A stretch of DNA of 64,000 nt, from positions 62,001-126,000 of the forward strand of contig NZ_JADLZT010000010.1 of NCBI RefSeq assembly GCF_015453285.1. Reading direction: 5' to 3'. This DNA is from Lysobacter niastensis. GTDB lineage: Bacteria > Pseudomonadota > Gammaproteobacteria > Xanthomonadales > Xanthomonadaceae. The notes under the pieces were generated by a model, which saw only the letters and a list, made by a program, of their open reading frames with translations, did no database searches and was not told where the DNA came from. Position 1 is the first letter of the stretch, and every line of letters starts with the position of its first letter. The position numbers and the translations under genes were made by a program. Of the stretch, positions 17,880 through 27,400 are shown piece by piece.

Positions 17880-18383
17880 ATGAGCGAAGCCAGACACCAC
17901 GCCGCGCGCAACGACGCCTCGGCCGAATCCGCCAACGAGTACCTGACCTTCGCACTGGGCCAGGAGGAATACGGCGTCGACATCCTGAAGGTCCAGGAAA
18001 TCCGCGGCTACGACACCGTCACCCGCCTGCCTGACGCGCCGGACTACATCAAGGGCGTGATCAACCTGCGCGGCACGATCGTTCCCGTCATCGACATGCG
18101 CCTGAAGTTCCGCCTGGAGCGCGCCGAGTACAACGCGCTGACGGTGATGATCGTGCTCAACGTCGCCGACCGCGTGGTCGGCATGGTGGTCGACAGCGTC
18201 TCCGACGTGATCCAGCTGGAAGCCGCGCAGATCCGTCCGGTGCCGGATATCGGCTCCGCCATCGATCGCCAGTTCATCACCGGCATCGGCACGCAGGGCG
18301 AACGCATGCTGATCCTGCTGGAGATCGAGCGCCTGATGTCGAGCGCGGAAATGGGCCTGGTCACGCAGGCCGCCGCAGCCTGA
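17880..18383 (+). CDS. cheW: Chemotaxis coupling protein CheW
   Basis: This adaptor links receptors to CheA. The 167-residue product is a standard CheW fold: LTFALGQEEYGVDILKVQEI, then PDYIKGVINLRGTIVPVIDM, VGMVVDSVSDVIQLEAAQIR and ITGIGTQGERMLILLEIERL. The family landmarks are complete and unusually well conserved. It follows the second CheA by 48 nt and precedes a soluble receptor, so it most likely serves that complex. The flagellar CheA may share it, since only the ParP-like CheW domain is encoded next to that kinase. Confidence 0.95.
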   Translation: MSEARHHAARNDASAESANEYLTFALGQEEYGVDILKVQEIRGYDTVTRLPDAPDYIKGVINLRGTIVPVIDMRLKFRLERAEYNALTVMIVLNVADRVVGMVVDSVSDVIQLEAAQIRPVPDIGSAIDRQFITGIGTQGERMLILLEIERLMSSAEMGLVTQAAAA

Positions 18384-18572
18384 CATCCACGCAACTCCTT
18401 TCGAGCCTCAACGGAGCAGCGCCCCGACCAATCGCAGCACACCAACACGGACGGACTCGCCGACTCCCCAGGCGATCTCTCGTGAAGTCCCCACTGCCGC
18501 CGTACTGCACCACTCCGCGCCCACGCCGACGCGCACGAAACCTTTGGCATTCACAGGACATCGAGGATCTTC

Positions 18573-20531
18573 ATGGTCAAGCAGACCCCTGGACATCACC
18601 AACACGACCACCATGCGGGCGATGCGGCCCGCGGTTCGATTCCGCAGCTTCTCGCCGGCCTGTTCCGTGGCGGCGCAACCGCCAGCAGTGCCGCCAGCCA
18701 TGGCAGCGCGGCGCGCATCGTCGACCTGGAAGGCCAGATCGCCGCGCTCAACCGCGTACAGGCCGTGATCGAGTTCGACCTCGCCGGCAACATCCTGCAC
18801 GCCAACGAGAACTTCCTCGCGGCGATGGGCTACCACCTGGATGAAATCCAGGGCCGCCATCACCGCATGTTCGCCGATCCCGCCTACGCCGACAGCCCGG
18901 CCTATCGCGAGTTCTGGGCCAAGCTCGGCCGCGGCGAGTACGACGCCGGCCAGTACAAGCGCCTGGGCAAGGGCGGACGCGAAGTCTGGATCCAGGCCTC
19001 CTACAACCCGGTGTTCGACGCATCCGGGCGTGCGCGCAAGATCGTCAAGTTCGCCACCGGCATCACCGCACAGATGCAGCAGGCCGCCGACTTCCAGGGC
19101 CAGATCGCGGCGATCGGAAAGGCGCAGGCGGTGATCGAGTTCGGTCTCGACGGCCGCATCCTCGGTGCCAACGACAACTTCCTCGGCGCGATGGGTTACA
19201 CGCTCGATGAGATCCGCGGCCAGCATCATTCGATGTTCGCCGAACCCGACTATCGCCAGAGCCACGAGTACCGGCTGTTCTGGGACAAGCTCGGCCGCGG
19301 CGAATACGACGCAGGCCGCTACAAGCGCCTCGGCAAGGGCGGGCGGGAGATCTGGATCCAGGCCTCGTACAACCCGATCCTCGACATGAACGGCAAACCA
19401 TTCAAGGTGGTGAAGTACGCCACCGACGTGACCGCGCAGGTGCGCACGCAGCAGGCCCTGGAACAGGCGGTCGCGCAGACCCAGGACGTGGTGGCCGCGG
19501 CGCAGGACGGCGACCTCACCCACCGGATCCCGACCGAAGGCAAGACCGGTTCGATCGCCGAGCTGTGCGGCGGCGTGAACTCGCTGGTCGATGCGATGGC
19601 CGACATCGTCGGGCAGATAAAGTCCGCCGCCGACAGCATCAATGGCGGCGCGCGGGAAATCGCCGCCGGCAACAGCGACCTGTCGCAGCGTACCGAGCAG
19701 CAGGCCGCGTCGCTGGAGGAAACCGCGTCGTCGATGGAGGAACTGACCTCGACCGTGCGCCAGAACGCCGAGAACGCGCGCCAGGCCAACCAGCTCGCGA
19801 TCGGCGCCTCGGAAGTGGCGATCAAGGGCGGCCAGGTGGTGCACGAAGTGGTCTCGACGATGTCCCAGATCAGCGACTCGTCGAAGAAGATCGTCGACAT
19901 CATCGGCGTCATCGACGGCATCGCATTCCAGACCAACATCCTGGCGTTGAACGCTGCGGTCGAGGCGGCGCGCGCCGGCGAGCAGGGCCGCGGTTTCGCG
20001 GTGGTCGCCTCGGAAGTGCGTTCTCTCGCGCAGCGTTCCGCGGCCGCCGCGAAGGAAATCAAGACGCTGATCGGTGATTCGGTCGAGAAGGTCGGCGCCG
20101 GTACGCGGCTGGTGGAAAGCGCAGGCCGCACGATGGACGACATCGTCGGCAGCGTGAAGCGCGTGACTGGCATCATCGCCGACATCAGCGCGGCGTCGCA
20201 GGAGCAGAGCGCCGGTATCGAGCAGATCAACCAGGCCATCGTGCAGATGGATGAAGGCACGCAGCAGAACGCGGCGCTGGTGGAAGAGGCCTCCGCCGCG
20301 GCGCGCAGCATGGAGCAGCAGGCCGGACAGCTGATCCAGACGGTGGCGGCGTACCGCCTCTCCGGCGAAAGGGCATCGGCTGCACCGGCGCGTGCGCATG
20401 GCGTGATCCAGATGCCGCAGGCAGCGACGCTGCGTCCGGCGCAGGTGTCGACCGTGGCCCGGGCTTCGCACAAGCCGCATCGCGGCAATGGCGCGGCCAA
20501 TCACGGCGGGGCGCACTGGCAGGAGTTCTGA
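18573..20531 (+). CDS. Soluble methyl-accepting chemotaxis protein with two PAS domains
   Basis: This is a cytoplasmic receptor of 652 residues with no transmembrane helix. Two PAS domains (about residues 50-165 and 172-290) are near-duplicates: both contain GRGEYDAG and [10 protein letters not shown] followed by a WIQASYNP motif. This layout resembles BdlA and Aer-like redox or energy sensors. A HAMP-like stretch and the signalling domain follow, with the hairpin tip [20 protein letters not shown]. The C-terminus ends HWQEF, fitting the CheR/CheB-docking pentapeptide pattern (aromatic residue at position 2, F at 5). The ATG at 18573 has a CGAGGA upstream. No cheR, cheB or cheD is nearby. Confidence 0.93.
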   Translation: MVKQTPGHHQHDHHAGDAARGSIPQLLAGLFRGGATASSAASHGSAARIVDLEGQIAALNRVQAVIEFDLAGNILHANENFLAAMGYHLDEIQGRHHRMFADPAYADSPAYREFWAKLGRGEYDAGQYKRLGKGGREVWIQASYNPVFDASGRARKIVKFATGITAQMQQAADFQGQIAAIGKAQAVIEFGLDGRILGANDNFLGAMGYTLDEIRGQHHSMFAEPDYRQSHEYRLFWDKLGRGEYDAGRYKRLGKGGREIWIQASYNPILDMNGKPFKVVKYATDVTAQVRTQQALEQAVAQTQDVVAAAQDGDLTHRIPTEGKTGSIAELCGGVNSLVDAMADIVGQIKSAADSINGGAREIAAGNSDLSQRTEQQAASLEETASSMEELTSTVRQNAENARQANQLAIGASEVAIKGGQVVHEVVSTMSQISDSSKKIVDIIGVIDGIAFQTNILALNAAVEAARAGEQGRGFAVVASEVRSLAQRSAAAAKEIKTLIGDSVEKVGAGTRLVESAGRTMDDIVGSVKRVTGIIADISAASQEQSAGIEQINQAIVQMDEGTQQNAALVEEASAAARSMEQQAGQLIQTVAAYRLSGERASAAPARAHGVIQMPQAATLRPAQVSTVARASHKPHRGNGAANHGGAHWQEF

Positions 20532-20551
20532 TCGACGGTCGTGAAGACAGT

Positions 20552-20576
20552 ACGGCGCGGCTTCAGGCCGCGCCGT
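20552..20576 (+). terminator. Hairpin after the receptor gene, probable terminator
   Basis: A perfect 10-bp stem, ACGGCGCGGC (20552-20561) with GCCGCGCCGT (20567-20576), has a 5-nt loop and is followed by TCTGGTT. It lies 20 nt after the receptor stop. The U-tract is weak, but the stem is very stable and the site marks the end of the chemotaxis run. Confidence 0.6.
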
Positions 20577-20666
20577 TCTGGTTGATGGGATCGACGACTG
20601 CGCAACACGCTCCATCCACGCCTTGCATGCTTTCATCCGACCAGCGGAGGGTGAAGGCGCGCTGTG

Positions 20667-21335
20667 ATGGATTTCGAACAGGCCCGCCGGCGCATGGTGG
20701 ACATGCAAATCGAAGGCCGCGGCGTTCGCGACGAAGCGGTGCTGGCGGCGATGCGCGAGGTGCCGCGCGAACGCTTCGTGCGCACCGGCACGGAGGAGCT
20801 CGCGTACGAGGACTGCCCGCTGGCGATCGGCGAAGGACAGACGATCTCGCAGCCGTTCATCGTCGCGTTGATGATCGAAGCCGCGACGGTACGCACCGGA
20901 GCCCGCGTGCTCGAGGTCGGGGCGGGCTCAGGCTACGCATCGGCGCTGCTCAGCCGCATCGCGGCCGAGGTGTATGCGATCGAGCGCATTGCCTCGCTGG
21001 CGCACGAGGCGCAGCAGCGTTTCGATGCATTGGGCTACTCCAACATCCACCTGATCGTCGGCGATGGCAGCCGCGGGTGGTCGGAGCATGCGCCGTTCGA
21101 TGCCATCCTGGTCGCGGCGAGCGCGCCCGAAGTGCCACCGGCGCTGCTCGAACAGCTGGCTATCGGCGGGCGGCTGGTGCTGCCGGTCGGCAGCGGGTGG
21201 GGCGGCCAGCGCCTGTGCCGCGTCGTCCGCAACGGCATGCACGACTACGAACACAGCGACCTCGGCGGTGTGGCCTTCGTGCCGCTGATCGGGGAACAGG
21301 GCTGGGACGAGGATGGCCGGCGCGGTGGTGCGTGA
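20667..21335 (+). CDS. pcm: Protein-L-isoaspartate O-methyltransferase
   Basis: This SAM-dependent enzyme repairs L-isoaspartyl residues in damaged proteins. The 222-residue product has the PCMT signature: early RRRMVDMQIEGRGVRD, the EDCPLAIGEGQTISQPFIVA substrate loop, the SAM motif VLEVGAGSGYASALLSRI and a later GGRLVLPVG strand. A GTG three bases earlier (20664) is also possible; the ATG at 20667 is preferred, with GAAGG about 9 nt upstream. It converges with the Chp cluster, whose last gene ends 6 nt beyond its stop. It lies where a cheR-type methyltransferase might be expected but is not one. Confidence 0.95.
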   Translation: MDFEQARRRMVDMQIEGRGVRDEAVLAAMREVPRERFVRTGTEELAYEDCPLAIGEGQTISQPFIVALMIEAATVRTGARVLEVGAGSGYASALLSRIAAEVYAIERIASLAHEAQQRFDALGYSNIHLIVGDGSRGWSEHAPFDAILVAASAPEVPPALLEQLAIGGRLVLPVGSGWGGQRLCRVVRNGMHDYEHSDLGGVAFVPLIGEQGWDEDGRRGGA

Positions 21336-21341
21336 GCGCGA

Positions 21342-22418
21342 TCAGATCTTGAAATGGATGCGCCGCGAGTCCAGCCAGCGCACGACGCCCCACCACAGTG
21401 CGACGAAGGCCAGCGCGTACGCCAGCGACGGCAGGTAGGGGCCGAAACGCGGCGTCATCCAGTCGGCGAACGCATGGCGGTACAGCGGCTCCAGCCAGCC
21501 AGCCGCGGCGAGTGCGTAGAGCATGAAGGCCGAACCGGCGTAGGCCGCGATCGCATTGACGCCGAATGCGCGGCCCAGCGCCGGCCAGCCACGCCGGTCG
21601 ATCAGCACATGGAATGCGCCCAGCAACCAGCAGGCGATGCCGCCGGTCCACAGCACGTACGCCGGGGTCCACAGGTTCTTGTTGAAAGGTTGCCACAGCG
21701 ATACCGCGTAACCCGCCGCCATCGCCACGGCGCCGCCGATCCACAACGCGCGCAGTTGGCCCCGGCGCAGCCAGTCGCCCGCGCGCAATCCCAGCAGCGT
21801 CGTCGCCAGTGCGCCGAGCGTGCTGACCAGCCCTTCGGGGTCGTGCCCTCGCCCGCTGGCGGCGTCGAGCTGGTAGACATGCACGCCGAGCACGGCGTGA
21901 TCGATCCGGCTGGCGATGTTTTCGAACGGCGCATACGTGCCACCGGCAGCCAACAGCGCGGCGTAGCCCAGCAGCAGCGCGGCCAGCACCATCCATTGCG
22001 TGCGTGGCCGCGTGTACAAGGCCAGCAGGCCGACGGCAGCGAAGCACAAGCCGATGCGCTGCAGCACGCCCATGATGCGGTAATGCGCCAAATCGAAGGC
22101 CCACAGCGCGCACAGGTGCAGCAGCAGGCCAAGTCCGAAGATGCGCAGCGCGCGCTTGAGCACGGTGGCGGCGAGCGGCGACAGCTCGTCGCCGCGCTCC
22201 ACGCGCGGCGTCAGCGCCAGCGCGCTCGATACGCCGACGATGAAGAGGAACATCGGGAAGATCAGGTCGGTCGGCGTGCAGCCGTTCCACTGCGCGTGCA
22301 GCAATGGTGCATACACGTGACCCCAGTCGCCCGGATTGTTGACCAGCAGCATCGCCGCGACGGTAACGCCGCGCAGCGCATCGACGGAGGCGTAACGGGC
22401 CGGAGCGGCCGCGCTCAA
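21342..22418 (-). CDS. NagX-like membrane acyltransferase (HGSNAT/DUF5009 family)
   Basis: This is a polytopic inner-membrane protein of 358 residues with about ten hydrophobic helices. It resembles heparan-alpha-glucosaminide N-acetyltransferase and bacterial NagX proteins. The start YASVDALRGVTVAAMLLVNN carries the family DALRG motif, and TPTDLIFPMFLFIVGVSSAL is also characteristic. The QPFNKNLWTPAYVLWTGGIA segment is conserved. The expected role is transfer of an acyl group to a sugar or cell-wall fragment at the membrane; the substrate is unknown. The ATG overlaps the chpC stop by 4 nt, so it is translated with the Chp genes, an unexpected partner. Confidence 0.85.
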   Translation of the reverse strand: MSAAAPARYASVDALRGVTVAAMLLVNNPGDWGHVYAPLLHAQWNGCTPTDLIFPMFLFIVGVSSALALTPRVERGDELSPLAATVLKRALRIFGLGLLLHLCALWAFDLAHYRIMGVLQRIGLCFAAVGLLALYTRPRTQWMVLAALLLGYAALLAAGGTYAPFENIASRIDHAVLGVHVYQLDAASGRGHDPEGLVSTLGALATTLLGLRAGDWLRRGQLRALWIGGAVAMAAGYAVSLWQPFNKNLWTPAYVLWTGGIACWLLGAFHVLIDRRGWPALGRAFGVNAIAAYAGSAFMLYALAAAGWLEPLYRHAFADWMTPRFGPYLPSLAYALAFVALWWGVVRWLDSRRIHFKI

Positions 22419-22891
22419 GCCGCCTGCGCCAGCGCTTCGCCGATCAGCGTTTCCACGGCCTGCAGATCGGGCACGAACGCCGAGTCTTCATTGAGGCGGA
22501 CCTTGGCCAGCACGCCGGACGGCAGCTCGCTGCCGTCGTCGTCCACCAGCAGACCGTCCTGCGACACCGTCACCAGGCGTGGGAAGCCCTGCGTCAGCAT
22601 CGCGAAGTACGGCGCCTTGGCATTGCCGCCGAGTGCCTTCAGCACGACGACCTTGCTGCCCAGGCCGCCCTTCTCTTCGGCCAGGCCCGACATGCGTGCA
22701 AATGCCACCAGCGGCAACTGCCAGCCGCGCCAGCGCATGCGGCCGAGCAGCCAGTCCGGCGCGTTCTCGACCGCGTCCGGCTCGGCGTAGGACAGCACCT
22801 CGGCGATGGTCGCGTTGGGCAGCAGCAGACGTCCGCCGGCGACCTGGATCAGCACGCCGCGGATATCGGATTGTTGGACAGCTTGTTTCAT
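22415..22891 (-). CDS. chpC: CheW-like protein ChpC
   Basis: This is a CheW-domain protein of 158 residues in the type IV pilus chemosensory cluster. Recognisable stretches are IRGVLIQVAGGRLLLPNATI, an LPLVAFARMSG segment and FAMLTQGFPRLVTVSQDGLL. The fold is CheW-like, but the canonical NLRGxxxPVxDL is replaced by a WQLPLVAF version, as in ChpC proteins. It probably links an extra receptor or input to ChpA. It lies 11 nt after chpB and overlaps the downstream acyltransferase gene by 4 nt. Confidence 0.8.
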   Translation of the reverse strand: MKQAVQQSDIRGVLIQVAGGRLLLPNATIAEVLSYAEPDAVENAPDWLLGRMRWRGWQLPLVAFARMSGLAEEKGGLGSKVVVLKALGGNAKAPYFAMLTQGFPRLVTVSQDGLLVDDDGSELPSGVLAKVRLNEDSAFVPDLQAVETLIGEALAQAA

Positions 22892-22902
22892 CGCGCGATT
22901 CC

Positions 22903-24456
22903 TCAGCTCGGCCAGCGCTCGGCCAGTCGGCGCGCCAGTTCGACCGGCTGCCCCGCCGTGCCGCCGCGCGCAATCAATGCATTGGTGGCGGCCGCGTCGT
23001 AGCAGCCTTCCGGTGCCTGGCCGGCGACCAGCGCGCCCGACCAGCCCTGGTTGAGCACGGTGTCGACCACGGACGGATCGGCACCGCTCAGCAACAGCAC
23101 CGCGGAGTGCGCGGTTGGCAGCGAAGCCAGCACTTCGGCCGGACGGTCGTTGAAGACGATACCGTCATCATCGCCCGCCACGCCGACGTCCGCCGGCAGG
23201 ATGTAGATCTCGCCCGCGGATGCGCGCATGCCCGGCTCGGCCAGCTTCACCGGCAGCGAGGTGGCGCGCTGCATCTGCGTGACCAGGCGGTCGTAGCGGC
23301 CGCCATCGAGTCGCTGCTGCACCAGCACCGGACGCGAGAAGCTGCCCGGCAGCGCGCCGAGCAACTGGCGTACCGCATCCGGGCCGCCGATGCCGGCGAG
23401 CACCAGCACGGCGCCGTGTTCGACGGCGGGCGCGGACTTGGCCGCAGGCGCGGGTGCCGCATCGACCAGCTCCATCGAAGCGATGCGGCGCTCCAGGTCG
23501 GCGATATCGCGGCGGAAGCGATCGCTTTCGCCACGGCTGTCCTCGGCCGGAGCCGATGGTGCCTCCATCGAAGGCACGGTGAAGGACAGGTCCTGCACGG
23601 CTTCGCCGGAAGCGGAGAGTTCGTTGACGTCGTAATCGTGCGCGACCAGTTCGATGCCGGCGACATCCAGGGCCGAATCGGCAGGAATGCCCCCCGCCAG
23701 CTCGGCATCGGACGACTCCATCGTGATCTCTTCGATCGTCATGCCTTCCAGCGAGGCGACATCGAACGACACGCGCGCCGTCATGCCTTCCAGCGACACG
23801 CTGTCGAGGGGCACGCTGTCGAGAGCCACATCGACAGATACGTTGTCGAGCGACTCATTGTCGATCGGCTCGCCGTCGAGCGTGATGCTGTCGAGCGAAA
23901 CGCTTTCAAGCGCCGCGTCGTCGAGCTCGATGGCTCCGAGCTTCACGTCGTCGAGGGTGATGCCGCCCAGCGCGATGTCGTCGGCGGAGAAGGCGATGGA
24001 CATGTCGTCCTCGGCATCCACCACCGCCACCGGCGACATGTCGTCCAGTTCCAGTTCGGCCGTCGCTGCTGTGAGCGCCGCCGCGGGTTCCCAGTCGCTG
24101 TCGTCGCGGCGCGGCGGCAGGACGTCGCCATGGCGGTGCAGCTTGGCGGCCAGGTGGCGCACCCAACGCGCCGCGTCCCAGCCCTCGCGGGTCAGCGCGA
24201 GGTCGGCTTCCTCGAAAATCACTTCGATCGACGAGTCGGACAGAACGCTCTCGAAGCGGTCGATCGATTCCTCGATCGCCGGGTCCAGCACCACCAGCAC
24301 CACCTCGGCCGACGCATCGCTCACCGCCGACGGCTCGATCCGCGTGGGATCGGCCTCCAGCACGATGCGGGCCCCGGCATCGCCGAGGGCGCCGCGCATC
24401 CTGTCGAGCGCGGCGCCAGGGCGTGCCAGCAGTGCCACGCGGCGTGGTTCAGTCAT
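22903..24456 (-). CDS. chpB: ChpB: CheB-like protein without catalytic residues, with repeat insert
   Basis: In position this is ChpB, the CheB-type methylesterase of the Chp pathway, but it looks catalytically dead. The 517-residue product has an N-terminal degenerate receiver-like domain (about 1-115). A striking period-5 segment follows (about residues 160-245) with units such as [20 protein letters not shown] and LDSVP, like a pentapeptide-repeat beta-helix. The C-terminal CheB-like domain runs from about residue 345. There the GASTGG motif is LAGIGG (no serine), the catalytic histidine of QHM is arginine (QQRL), and the GMGxDG aspartate motif reads SGADPS. The ATG at 24456 overlaps the chpA stop by 8 nt. 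An upstream extension has no support. Confidence 0.8.
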   Translation of the reverse strand: MTEPRRVALLARPGAALDRMRGALGDAGARIVLEADPTRIEPSAVSDASAEVVLVVLDPAIEESIDRFESVLSDSSIEVIFEEADLALTREGWDAARWVRHLAAKLHRHGDVLPPRRDDSDWEPAAALTAATAELELDDMSPVAVVDAEDDMSIAFSADDIALGGITLDDVKLGAIELDDAALESVSLDSITLDGEPIDNESLDNVSVDVALDSVPLDSVSLEGMTARVSFDVASLEGMTIEEITMESSDAELAGGIPADSALDVAGIELVAHDYDVNELSASGEAVQDLSFTVPSMEAPSAPAEDSRGESDRFRRDIADLERRIASMELVDAAPAPAAKSAPAVEHGAVLVLAGIGGPDAVRQLLGALPGSFSRPVLVQQRLDGGRYDRLVTQMQRATSLPVKLAEPGMRASAGEIYILPADVGVAGDDDGIVFNDRPAEVLASLPTAHSAVLLLSGADPSVVDTVLNQGWSGALVAGQAPEGCYDAAATNALIARGGTAGQPVELARRLAERWPS

Positions 24457-27400
24457 GGCGGTATCCGTCTTCGTCGGCACGCTGCTGTGCCAGGAGTTCG
24501 AACACGTTGCGCAGCAGTTCGTGCTCCTGGTACGGCTTGCCGAGGTAACGCTCGACGCCAATCTCGAACGCGCGCTGGCGATGCTTGTCGCCGGTACGCG
24601 AGGTGATCATTACGATCGGCACGCGGCGCAGGCGCGGATCGGCCTTCATCGCCGACGCCAGCTCGTAACCGTCCATGCGCGGCATTTCGATGTCGAGCAG
24701 CATCAGGTCCGGCACGACGTCGACCATGCGCTCGAGCGCGTCGAGGCCGTCCTTCGCGGTGGCGACTTCGAAGTTGTGGCGTTCCAGCACGCGGCCGGTG
24801 ACCTTGCGCATGGTGACCGAGTCGTCGACCACCATGACCAGCGGCACGCGGCGCGTTTCGGCGACCGGCACCTGCACGACGAGCTGATCGCGCGGCAGCA
24901 GTGCCTGGCGGCGCACCAGCGGTGCGACGTCGAGGATCACCACGACTCGGCCGTCACCCATGATGGTGGCGCCGAAGATGCCCGGCAGCGAAGCGACCTG
25001 CGGACCGACCGGCTTCACCACGATTTCGCGGTTGCCGACCACCTGGTCGACGCACACCGCGGCACGCAGGTCGCCGGCGCGGATCAGCAGCAGCGGCATC
25101 TGCAGGTGGCCTTCTGCCTTGGCCGGCGACTGGCCGACCAGGTTGCCGAGGTCATGCACTGCGTAGTCCTCACCGCCGTAGCGGTAGACCGCATCCGTGG
25201 CGCTGCCGTCGGCCGCGACCAGCTGGTCGCGTCCGATGCGGCCCACGCCGCGTACCGATGCGATCGGCACCGCGAACGTGGTCTCGCCGATGCGCACGAA
25301 CACGGCCTCGGTGACCGCCAGCGTCTGCGGCAGGCGCAGCGTGAAGGTGACCCCGCGCCCCGGCGTGGAACGGATGTCGAGCGTGCCGCCGAGCTGGCGC
25401 ACTTCGCTGGCGACCACGTCCATGCCGACGCCACGACCGGCCAGGCGGCTGACTTCGTCGGCGGTGGAGAAGCCCGGCTCCAGGATCAGCGCATCGAGTT
25501 CCGCATCGCTCAGCACCGCGTCGCTGCGGACCAGACCACGCTCTTCGCCGCGTCGGCGGATCGCGTTGCGGTCGAGGCCGGCGCCGTCGTCACCGACTTC
25601 CAGCACGACTTCCGAACCTTCGCGGCGCACCGCGATGTGGATCGTGCCTTCTTCCGGCTTGTGGGCCTTCTTGCGCTTCTCCGGTGTTTCGAGGCCGTGC
25701 GCGACTGCGTTGCGGAGCATGTGCTCCAGCGGCGCGGTCATGCGGTCGAGCACGTTGCGGTCGAGTTCGCCCTGCGCTCCGTCGAGCTTGAGCTGGACCT
25801 GCTTGCCCAGCTCGCCCGAGGCCTGGCGCACGACGCGGCGTAGACGCGGCTGCAGGACCTCGAAGGGCACCGTACGGGTGCGCATCAGGCCTTCCTGCAG
25901 GTCCGAGCTCACGCGCGACTGCTGCAGCAGCAGGGTTTCGTACTGGCGCGTCAGGTCGTCGAGCGTGGTCTGCAGGCTGACCTGGTCGGCGGCCGATTCG
26001 GCCAGCGCACGGGACAGCTGCTGCAGCGTCGAGAAGCGGTCGAGTTCGAGCGGATCGAACGTGGTGTCGGTGGTTTCGTGCTCGCGCTGGTAGCGCGCGA
26101 TGATCTGCGCCTCGGTCTCGATATCGAGGCGGCGCAGCTGGTCGCGCATACGCGTGTTGGTAGCGGCCATTTCCGCGATGGCGCCGCGGAACGCACCCAG
26201 CTGCTGCTCCAGGCGGGCGCGATAGATCGCGACCTCACCGGCGTAGTTCACCAGGCGGTCGAGCAGGTCGGCACGGATGCGGACCTGTTCCTGCGGCGCG
26301 CGCACGCCGATGTCGTCTTCGTCGCCGGTGGAGGCTTCGTCGATCGGCGCCGACAGCGGCTTGAGCTCCGCCTTCGGAGCGGCAGGCACGGCGGACGCAG
26401 CGGCCACGGGAGCCGAAACCGGCATCGCAACGACGGTCTCGCCGCGCGAACGCGCGTCGAACTCGGCGATCAGGGCCGCCGGCATGGCGATCGCGCGACG
26501 CTCGCCGACGCGGGTGATCATCGCGTGCAGGCGGTCGAAGCCGCGCTCCAGCAATGGCACGCCGTCGCTGCCGAACTCGCCGCGGCGGTCCACGACCGCT
26601 TCCAGCAGCGATTCCATGGCGTGGCCCAGCTCGCCCACGGCCATGATGCCGGCCATGCGGGCGCCGCCCTTCAGCGTGTGCAGGTCGCGCTGCAGGCCGG
26701 CCAGCATTTCGCGGTCTTCCGGCGTCTCGCGCAGGCGCGCCAGCAGACCGTCGGAATGATCGAGCAGGTCGACGCCCTCTTCGACGAAGATGTCGACCAG
26801 TTCCGGATCCAGTCCGGTCAGGTCCAGCGCCTCGTCCGGATCCTCGCTCGTGGCCAGGGCGTGGGCGATGAGTTCGGCAACCGCGGGCTCGTCGGCAGCA
26901 ACTTCGGCGACTGCAGCCTCGTCGGCCTCGATCTGGGCCAGCTCCACGACCGGCACCTGCACCGGCTCGATCGCCTTCGATGCTTCGAGCGCTGCGGAAG
27001 CGGCTTCGGCCTGCTCGCGTGCCAGGCGCTCCGCTTCCGCGTACTCGGCTTCGAGGCGGGCGTACTCACGCTCCTCCTCGGCCAGACGGTCGGCTTCTGC
27101 GCGCTCGGCTTCGACGCGTTCGGCTTCGAGACGTTCGGCTTCGAGACGTTCGGCTTCGAAGCGCTCTGCTTCGAGGCGTTCGGCTTCGAGACGCTCGGCT
27201 TCGAGACGCTCGGCTTCGAGACGTTCGGCTTCGAGGCGCTCGGCTTCGAGACGTTCGGCTTCGAGACGTTCGGCTTCGAGACGTTCGGCTTCGAGACGTT
27301 CGGCTTCGAGACGTTCGGCTTCGAGACGTTCGGCTTCGAGACGTTCGGCTTCGAGACGTTCGGCTTCGAGGCGTTCGGCTTCGAGGCGCTCGGCTTCGAG

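Noticed and set aside
20667-21335. CheR methyltransferase after the receptor gene
   Set aside because: The motifs are those of protein-L-isoaspartate methyltransferase, not the CheR fold.
22457-24561. Longer chpB start in the upstream frame
   Set aside because: The extra N-terminal residues are the out-of-frame reading of the chpA receiver end; ATG at 24456 gives a normal overlap.
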